DNA of 64,000 nt, taken from NCBI GenBank assembly GCA_965656875.1, contig CBFHMJ010000002.1, forward strand, positions 62,001 to 126,000, in the 5' to 3' direction. Below the pieces are notes generated by a model. It made no database searches, was not told where the DNA came from, and worked only from the letters and a program-made list of their open reading frames with translations. This DNA is from CBFHMJ01 sp965656875 (GTDB lineage Bacteria > Pseudomonadota > Gammaproteobacteria > Enterobacterales > Alteromonadaceae). The position numbers were made by a program, and so were the translations under genes. This document shows, in pieces, positions 60,801 to 64,000 of the stretch (its first letter is position 1; each line of letters begins with the position of its first letter).

Positions 60801-61655
60801 CGCTGGAAAACAGGTGATCTGGCGTGTTACCTACCTAATGGCATGTTGATGTTTAAAGGTCGTAATGACTGGCAAATAAAGCGAAATGGGCAACGGATTG
60901 ACTTACTGGAGATCGGTTACTGGATTCAGCAAAATGACGAAATTGAAGATTGCGTGGTGGATTGTGTTGCGGTAGATATCACTGCCATGGACAGTCTCGC
61001 AATGAACAGTCTCACAATGAATAACGTTGAACGCGAGGCAGACGCTAAACATACACAGCATCTTCATCATCCCGAGCAACGACATAGCTCTGGACAATCA
61101 GGACAATTTGAGCAAATAGTCGCCTTTGTTACTCGAACAACTGCCGCTAATGAGCCACAACCTGGGCAACTGGAGAAAACAATAGTGAATCGGCTGGCTC
61201 AAGTGTTACCTGATTATATGCTGCCTCAACAGATTATTGTGAAAGATACGTTTCCACTTAACAGAACAGGCAAAATAGACAGACAACAACTCAAATCAGA
61301 CTATCTTGAGTATCTTCGACAATTATCCCAGAATCCGACGTTGGTGATTGCGCCTGAATCATCGCTGGAACAGCAAATGTTAGCGGTGTGGCAGAGTATT
61401 GAAGGACTGAACGTTAGTTCGATGACTGCTCGATTCTTTGCATCTGGAGGGCATTCATTACTGGTGACGGAATTAAGCTATCGAATAAACGACAAGTTTG
61501 GCGTTACTATTCCCATTGCGGTGTTATTCAATGATCTGAGTGTGTTGGAATGCTCGCAGTTTGTAGAACAAGTCATTGCAATTCGTCAGTTAAGACAACA
61601 GCAAAAAATGGCGTTAACCACGACTCATGCCATGAAACGCATAGTCGTTCATTGA
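54819..61655 (+). CDS. Two-module nonribosomal peptide synthetase, C-A-PCP-C-A-PCP
   Basis: 2278 residues. C1: HHLIMDG at 141-147. A1: FTSGSSGTPKG 621-631, FDLSVFE 668-674, GRRDHQIKIRGFR, Lys980; pocket residues read D-L-F-N-N-A-L-T-Y-K (Asp669, Leu670, Phe673, Asn706, Asn729, Ala731, Leu754, Thr762, Tyr763), similar to small-residue codes. PCP1: LGGQSLQ, Ser1046. C2: HHIACDG 1247-1253. A2: FTSGSTGEPKG 1772-1782, Asp1818 in LFHDAAIVD, pocket D-A-V-H-V-G-G-F-V-K, Lys2152; divergent core A8 and a 50-residue insertion (about 2052-2100). PCP2: SGGHSLL, Ser2213. There is no epimerase, thioesterase or reductase domain. An N-terminal C domain suggests an acyl or peptidyl starter from elsewhere, perhaps the free ACP. 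Confidence 0.93.
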   Translation: MSASTDAILPLTIAQRDIWFDQLIEPEAAKYNIGGIIHLSGVEPERLQQAHHQLCRELVSFQLRFTQDEQGVPGQYFCALTPDEMQLDIVDFSHESGAQSLADEWLEHQFSVPFSDVQQPLFRAAFIQFSPGQGYYLGMAHHLIMDGMGFRIWAERLSALYRGNQQTTSLELQCSTRSLQWYEWCWADEEYFQQQRYARDKAFWMQRLSQSSQQQESVNWLTLSPENTCSERHRFSLPASLIQTLEKRIEALHGVSLSHLLLAGLYSWLCGVYDVDGIAFTLPFHNRRTAAQKEFAGQFSKQSVLAVAHGADETLIELVVRLAKQQREHLKHQRLPYAEQCRLAQQAKIPVAGFGFNFLRMREQASSLDFDGEASLQYLASPEQSLPFMLTIFDTDESQSVQVECDSRIDVEHPDLVGLLQHLFYALSYLPLDTLVEAFPLRFSRQSPVIPKEQSYSFSSVFEWMSFSAQQWPDRVAVRDYGQSDEQTTTYRELFDRVERRFNWLMEQISGLSAMSADDVTERAPIAVCLPRNTDMLVTLLAILKSGHPYVPLDPEYPIEYLNHVLAIAEPCCVLTTDSLVDALVMPGTTDILRPDEANVSEELLVKAPVTGLDDPCWIIFTSGSSGTPKGVVIRQRGALALLQWACQTFNSDDVSELRVLASTSVCFDLSVFELFFPLCIGGEVLLVPSILTLAERQDVLPDLINTVPSAIKTLLQLELIPKGVTQVNLAGEALEASVINALLRSGVQRVGNLYGPSEDTTYSTAAFFSAPVSDAPSIGQPLSGSQAIVAAINGREKPDGFVGELLMAGEGLAQGYWRDPIQTAAAFVDLAFTDSDSGVKSSERELVRCYKTGDLVRKAVDGQLYFLGRRDHQIKIRGFRVELAHIEATVNALDGISDVVVCHLGEYDDGWLVGIVDKRSIDDLSLNDSGVLYDESPLWPLDTVTTMRIVTHVKAALPEHYCPEQWWVIDSLPRLPNGKLDRNTLKTLVSEQLACMGSEEFDYCADESANHDGSLEAVILQTVASLLHRTDVTLHDNFFQLGGQSLQGMKLLAAINKTTSATLSFADLFRAEHFAALIQMASDSAAENALVMRHSAKKTPCYLPDDYPLAIVSSNQKRLWLLQQQEPARTDFNLHQVFTIHRQSAKDISPGRFSHAIKQVLQKFHVLRTRFQLIDHELQVQLTEPDDWSLQVTDLQHLDGEEKRERIKQIDLDARSYTFDLTEEIPLHARLLLLSADCVQLRVTLHHIACDGWSLHVITHELENAWRESEFPVGTLERSLSDTSQATLQYVDIVARQEHERTEQLPTLKLWWQHYLEKWHYQPLQGDVFHRDSMPDVKATIRLEQSSVSLLNQCCQRFNVSRFVVFQALTAWLISRIQDSNDVLLGSPISGREQPELQQVVGMLLTSLPFRFVLDRDMTFADWLAYVTEQSAGVVAHSMLPYEAIVKYAMSSGKASEKSPDKKMRGDPLQAWLVVNEQASPTLTLSGCSVESRQQSLAAESAKYRFNVYVEPVMSDAISQHPRSQAGSETTGNELLVTLLADGQYFSASLIQSVRELFISAFKLFLANPAARLASSVSLSPVSLWPVLLPASPVITPEQIKQRSLSSMLLESFERGGNQNVTIRPEIGVDGFPMPGQTTLSYQVLGQQSVCIAHYLAQSGITRIGLQLPHDERMIVLMLACLLAGVVYVPLNYRQPVKRTIKMIQLADVTLVITDRQLKTQGLRTEQAEDNVTWMDWATLNTASFDTPEPYESLRKNLPVVDDTMSAYWLFTSGSTGEPKGIVQRRESILFYAENYRSRLNLQQGEHVSGVASLFHDAAIVDIFATLFAGGTIILADLKQCAVQAVPELIARYQLQVFHSVVSVAVAGLSRCDDKNLLTSLRYLVLGGEAVSSAHLEKMYAVLSDETRVISGYGATEATFVCLTELPQQLTSLRSPVLYQDNQAIWQSIQLINSRGEPCLPFETGELVVSGAFVASDCGNERIDSSDEKRAIYRWKTGDLACYLPNGMLMFKGRNDWQIKRNGQRIDLLEIGYWIQQNDEIEDCVVDCVAVDITAMDSLAMNSLTMNNVEREADAKHTQHLHHPEQRHSSGQSGQFEQIVAFVTRTTAANEPQPGQLEKTIVNRLAQVLPDYMLPQQIIVKDTFPLNRTGKIDRQQLKSDYLEYLRQLSQNPTLVIAPESSLEQQMLAVWQSIEGLNVSSMTARFFASGGHSLLVTELSYRINDKFGVTIPIAVLFNDLSVLECSQFVEQVIAIRQLRQQQKMALTTTHAMKRIVVH

Positions 61656-61667
61656 AAGGTAGTGTAA

Positions 61668-61994
61668 ATGACAAATGAAATTGAATCTTGTGTGGTGGTG
61701 ATGACAACCTGTGAAGATCAGGCGCAGGCTGATGCGATAACACAGGCCGTCATTGAACAGAAGCTTGCGGCTTGTGTTCAGCAACAATTGATCAAATCTT
61801 GCTATTGGTGGGAAGATCGCATTCAGTCTGGTAGTGAGATCCAGCTCCAGATTAAGACAAAAGCTACGTTGTTCAGTCGCCTGGAGAAAGTGATCACTGA
61901 ACTGCATAGCTATGATGTTCCGGAGATTATTGCTACGCCGATCATTGAAGGACACCAGCCATACTTAAAATGGATCAGCGACGTAACTACATAA
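61668..61994 (+). CDS. cutA: Divalent-cation tolerance protein CutA
   Basis: 108 residues, trimeric ferredoxin-like fold linked to copper tolerance, role still debated. LAACVQQQ, SCYWWEDRIQSGSE, IKT and ELHSYDVPEIIATPI are the family blocks. It follows the NRPS by 12 bases on the same strand and may be cotranscribed, but CutA is a housekeeping protein and its presence may simply mark the insertion point of the biosynthetic genes. Confidence 0.93.
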   Translation: MTNEIESCVVVMTTCEDQAQADAITQAVIEQKLAACVQQQLIKSCYWWEDRIQSGSEIQLQIKTKATLFSRLEKVITELHSYDVPEIIATPIIEGHQPYLKWISDVTT

Positions 61995-62126
61995 GGTGTG
62001 AACAGCATAAGCGGTGAACTGATTTTGGATTGTTATCAAAGAATAAATTAGGTTAGCAAGATGATACTTTGTAAAGAGAGGCGTGGCTCATCCGTGAACC
62101 GTTCCGCTTGATGATGTTGCCAGTAT

Positions 62127-63662
62127 TCATGATTTGGAGGTCATGGTCATATTACAAAGGTAATTAAAGCATAAATCGACGAATTCAACTATCGATTCTT
62201 GATCAAAAATTCGTTCAGAATGATCAAACGCCAAATAAAATTGCTTATTTTTAATAAATGCACCGCCGCTAACAGGATAAACCCGGTGTGCCTGTGGTGG
62301 TACCCGGACTGTAAACGCATCGCTAACTTCTTCCGCGATAGCTGAATAGTCTTTGGCTTGTTCAGATGATGAGACATAGTTAAAAGAGAGCGCGGGGAGA
62401 GATTGATCCGCGTTGCTTGCCGTAGATTGAGATTGCCGATATTGCTTTTCGCGTAGCGCCTGAGTGCAGCGTTGACGAAGTTGATCCGGATCGTTGGTTA
62501 GTAACACGGTTAACGGGCGGGTTTCACTCAACCATCCTGTCATATCCATCAGTGTTAAATATCCCGCTGGCTCTCTGTTATGAAATACCCAGTCAATTGT
62601 CAGCGTGTTCTTATCTTCTTTTCGTTCATTCTTCGTAAATTCCAGCCAGGCAAGACAGATGGCGCAAAGTACCGTCTCAGCATCAGGTGCTTGATTACCC
62701 TGGCTTAATGGGAGTGTACGGCTAACCTGTTGGCTGTACTGAGCCAGATTGTCCTCTGGATAGTTACCTTTGCATCGCCTCTGTAATTCAGGTGGCAGCG
62801 ATGGATAGTTGTAAGCTTTATGCGCAAGTAGTTCCGGGTGTTGTTGTAGTGTTGTTATCGAGGTGCCGGACTGCGCAATTGTATGAGGCTGTTCTATATG
62901 GCGGCGTTGCCTTGCAAGATCAGCAAACAGGGTTCGAATAAAGAATCCGAAACTGATGGCATCCATCGCAAGATGATTAATGATCAAGACCAGCCAGCAT
63001 TCGTCGATAAGTAGCGCTTTTATCAGTGGTTCGCCGGGGGAAAATTGAAGTTGATCGATGACGTGTTGCAGATGAGAACGTTGACTTTCTCCGTTGGGCG
63101 TGTGGAGTTGTTGCACCAGTTGAATGTTTTGATCAATCGGTAAAATAGCTTCGCGGTAATCGTCTGCATTTTCGGTGAAAATCGGTGTTAAACGACAACT
63201 GTCATGATTGTTCACAAATCGCCTTATTGCCTGATTTAATGTTTCTGCTGAAGGAGGCTGGCCTGTAAATTTCAGTAACGGTGAGGTAAAGAACCAGCGT
63301 TCAATTCCGGTTTTTGTCAATAATAGGTACCGCTGACGATTTTTCAGTGGCTGTATATGCGTCGCACCGGGAGCATTATCCAGCGCATTTAATTCAGGTG
63401 AATCCTGAATGTTAACCGGCGCTGTCGTTTGTTCGACAAGGTGATGTAATTCAATACCAGCCTGTGCCAGTGATAATTGTTCATCTAACAGAAAGTCAGG
63501 AAAAGGTATGGAGAATTCTTCCATCAGGGCAGAGATCAGTGTGACGAGTTGTAAAGAGTTACCACTCTGCTGCATGAATGACAGGTTTTCATCCAGTGTT
63601 GGTGTGTTGAGTACGCGCTGGCAGTGTTGGAAAAACTGGTGAGCTATTGTGGATTCAGTCAT
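62127..63662 (-). CDS. Stand-alone PCP-condensation didomain protein
   Basis: 511 residues. The N-terminal carrier domain (about 1-75) has the phosphopantetheine site SGNSLQLVTL (Ser36). The C-terminal condensation-family domain (about 100-511) has the active-site motif as NHLAMDA (229-235) in place of HHxxxDG: the second His and Asp remain, the first His and the Gly are replaced. Start ATG 63662 overlaps the upstream stop (TAATG). It could catalyse an extra condensation or the release of the NRPS product onto a free amine or alcohol, or be a non-condensing scaffold. It is convergent with cutA. Confidence 0.8.
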   Translation of the reverse strand: MTESTIAHQFFQHCQRVLNTPTLDENLSFMQQSGNSLQLVTLISALMEEFSIPFPDFLLDEQLSLAQAGIELHHLVEQTTAPVNIQDSPELNALDNAPGATHIQPLKNRQRYLLLTKTGIERWFFTSPLLKFTGQPPSAETLNQAIRRFVNNHDSCRLTPIFTENADDYREAILPIDQNIQLVQQLHTPNGESQRSHLQHVIDQLQFSPGEPLIKALLIDECWLVLIINHLAMDAISFGFFIRTLFADLARQRRHIEQPHTIAQSGTSITTLQQHPELLAHKAYNYPSLPPELQRRCKGNYPEDNLAQYSQQVSRTLPLSQGNQAPDAETVLCAICLAWLEFTKNERKEDKNTLTIDWVFHNREPAGYLTLMDMTGWLSETRPLTVLLTNDPDQLRQRCTQALREKQYRQSQSTASNADQSLPALSFNYVSSSEQAKDYSAIAEEVSDAFTVRVPPQAHRVYPVSGGAFIKNKQFYLAFDHSERIFDQESIVEFVDLCFNYLCNMTMTSKS

Positions 63663-64000
63663 TACAAGGCTTGCCCGGTTTGATACAAAAACCAATCCTG
63701 AAACAGGTATTGTCGTAATTTGTCGTTGTGAAACATGAGTCGGGCAGCTTGTAGATCTCTGGATACCCGTTCTAATCCCAGGGCATCATTTACTTGCAAA
63801 GAAAACTCGCTGCCTGTCAGGGTTTGTAGTGAATCCCGGATCATCAGCAATTGTTCGCTGACATATATTTTCAGCGTGTTCAGATCCGTTTGTTGTTGAA
63901 GTTGATTATCTGACGATTTGTCGTTTAATGCAGAGTCACAAACGAGTGCAGCCTGTTTAAGGATCATCTCGCAAGCACGCTGTCGGGATATCAAATCTCC
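63662..64000 (-). CDS. Acyl-CoA dehydrogenase-like protein, C-terminal part
   Basis: Frame open to the right edge; only the last 112 residues are seen. The helical C-terminal pattern of acyl-CoA dehydrogenases is recognisable: a helix with LKIYVSEQ, then LTGSEFSLQ in place of the usual GG.GY, and GLERVSRDLQAARLM matching the RDAR segment. The flavin-contacting residues are weakly conserved. Enzymes of this family oxidise carrier-bound amino or acyl groups in secondary metabolism. It is coupled to the PCP-C gene, so belongs to the same locus. Identity is tentative because most of the gene is outside. Confidence 0.5.
   Translation of the reverse strand, partial: GDLISRQRACEMILKQAALVCDSALNDKSSDNQLQQQTDLNTLKIYVSEQLLMIRDSLQTLTGSEFSLQVNDALGLERVSRDLQAARLMFHNDKLRQYLFQDWFLYQTGQAL

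Noticed and set aside
61000..61030. Tandem repeat inside the NRPS gene (CAGTCTCGCAATGAA-like units)
   Set aside because: Only two imperfect units in a low-complexity linker; no sign of slippage or a mobile element.
54819..61655. Firm substrate assignment for A1 (alanine)
   Set aside because: The pocket string resembles small-residue codes from memory, but I cannot verify it without a reference table.
1..64000. CRISPR arrays, insertion sequences, tRNA or rRNA genes
   Set aside because: I saw no regularly spaced repeats, transposase-like frames with terminal inverted repeats, or tRNA-like cloverleaf sequences in any gap.

Overview
The window reads as a chromosome segment of a free-living, probably marine, gammaproteobacterium. 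The core gene order (nadB / rpoE-rseA-rseB-rseC-lepA-lepB-rnc-era-recO-pdxJ-acpS), the prlC-rsmJ-baiN group and the yggS-proC-yggT / pilT-pilU pair are classic gammaproteobacterial arrangements. The sulfide genes, type IV pilus motors and a nonribosomal peptide synthetase (NRPS) locus fit an Oceanospirillales-like bacterium. I cannot name a genus from the sequence alone.

Layout. 1-12.8 kb: the end of ygfX, nadB, the sigma-E envelope-stress operon with a near-perfect self-recognised sigma-E promoter, and the lepA-to-acpS housekeeping operon, closed by a terminator that overlaps the acpS stop; then a DUF418 membrane protein. 12.8-22.0 kb: a 545-base gap with a possible structured RNA, gor, prlC, a large hybrid histidine kinase lying between prlC and rsmJ, rsmJ and a BaiN-type flavoprotein. 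22.0-29.0 kb: an AT-rich accessory stretch, with a four-gene cassette of unknown function (two tandem paralogous membrane proteins), a methyltransferase-HNH nuclease fusion, orphan small genes, and a class 3 lipase / lipoprotein / small acidic protein operon. 29.3-30.5 kb: an isocitrate lyase/PEP mutase-family enzyme and a zinc-ribbon protein.

30.7-38.3 kb: a sulfide/sulfane-sulfur module. Cytochrome bd (cydAB), a persulfide dioxygenase, a DUF442-SQOR fusion and a TauE/SafE exporter face a divergent sigma-54 activator. Its N-terminal domain has three cysteines with the spacing of the sulfane-sulfur sensor FisR. A GG-N10-GC sigma-54 promoter stands in front of cydA, and a pair of TGTCA-type sites lies at enhancer distance. 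The natural reading is a sulfur-sensing circuit that switches on sulfide oxidation together with a sulfide-tolerant terminal oxidase.

38.3-45.8 kb: yggT-proC-yggS, pilT-pilU, a TetR regulator with its own palindrome, coaD and an overlapping Wzi-like outer-membrane protein. 46.1-64.0 kb, running off the right edge: a biosynthetic locus with a MacB-like exporter, hydrolase, acyl-AMP ligase, PhyH oxygenase, a KAS III-like protein with altered catalytic residues, a free ACP, a glycosyltransferase, a two-module NRPS (C-A-PCP-C-A-PCP, no thioesterase), CutA, a PCP-C protein and the end of an acyl-CoA dehydrogenase-like gene. I do not recognise this combination as a characterised pathway; it is the best candidate for a new system here.
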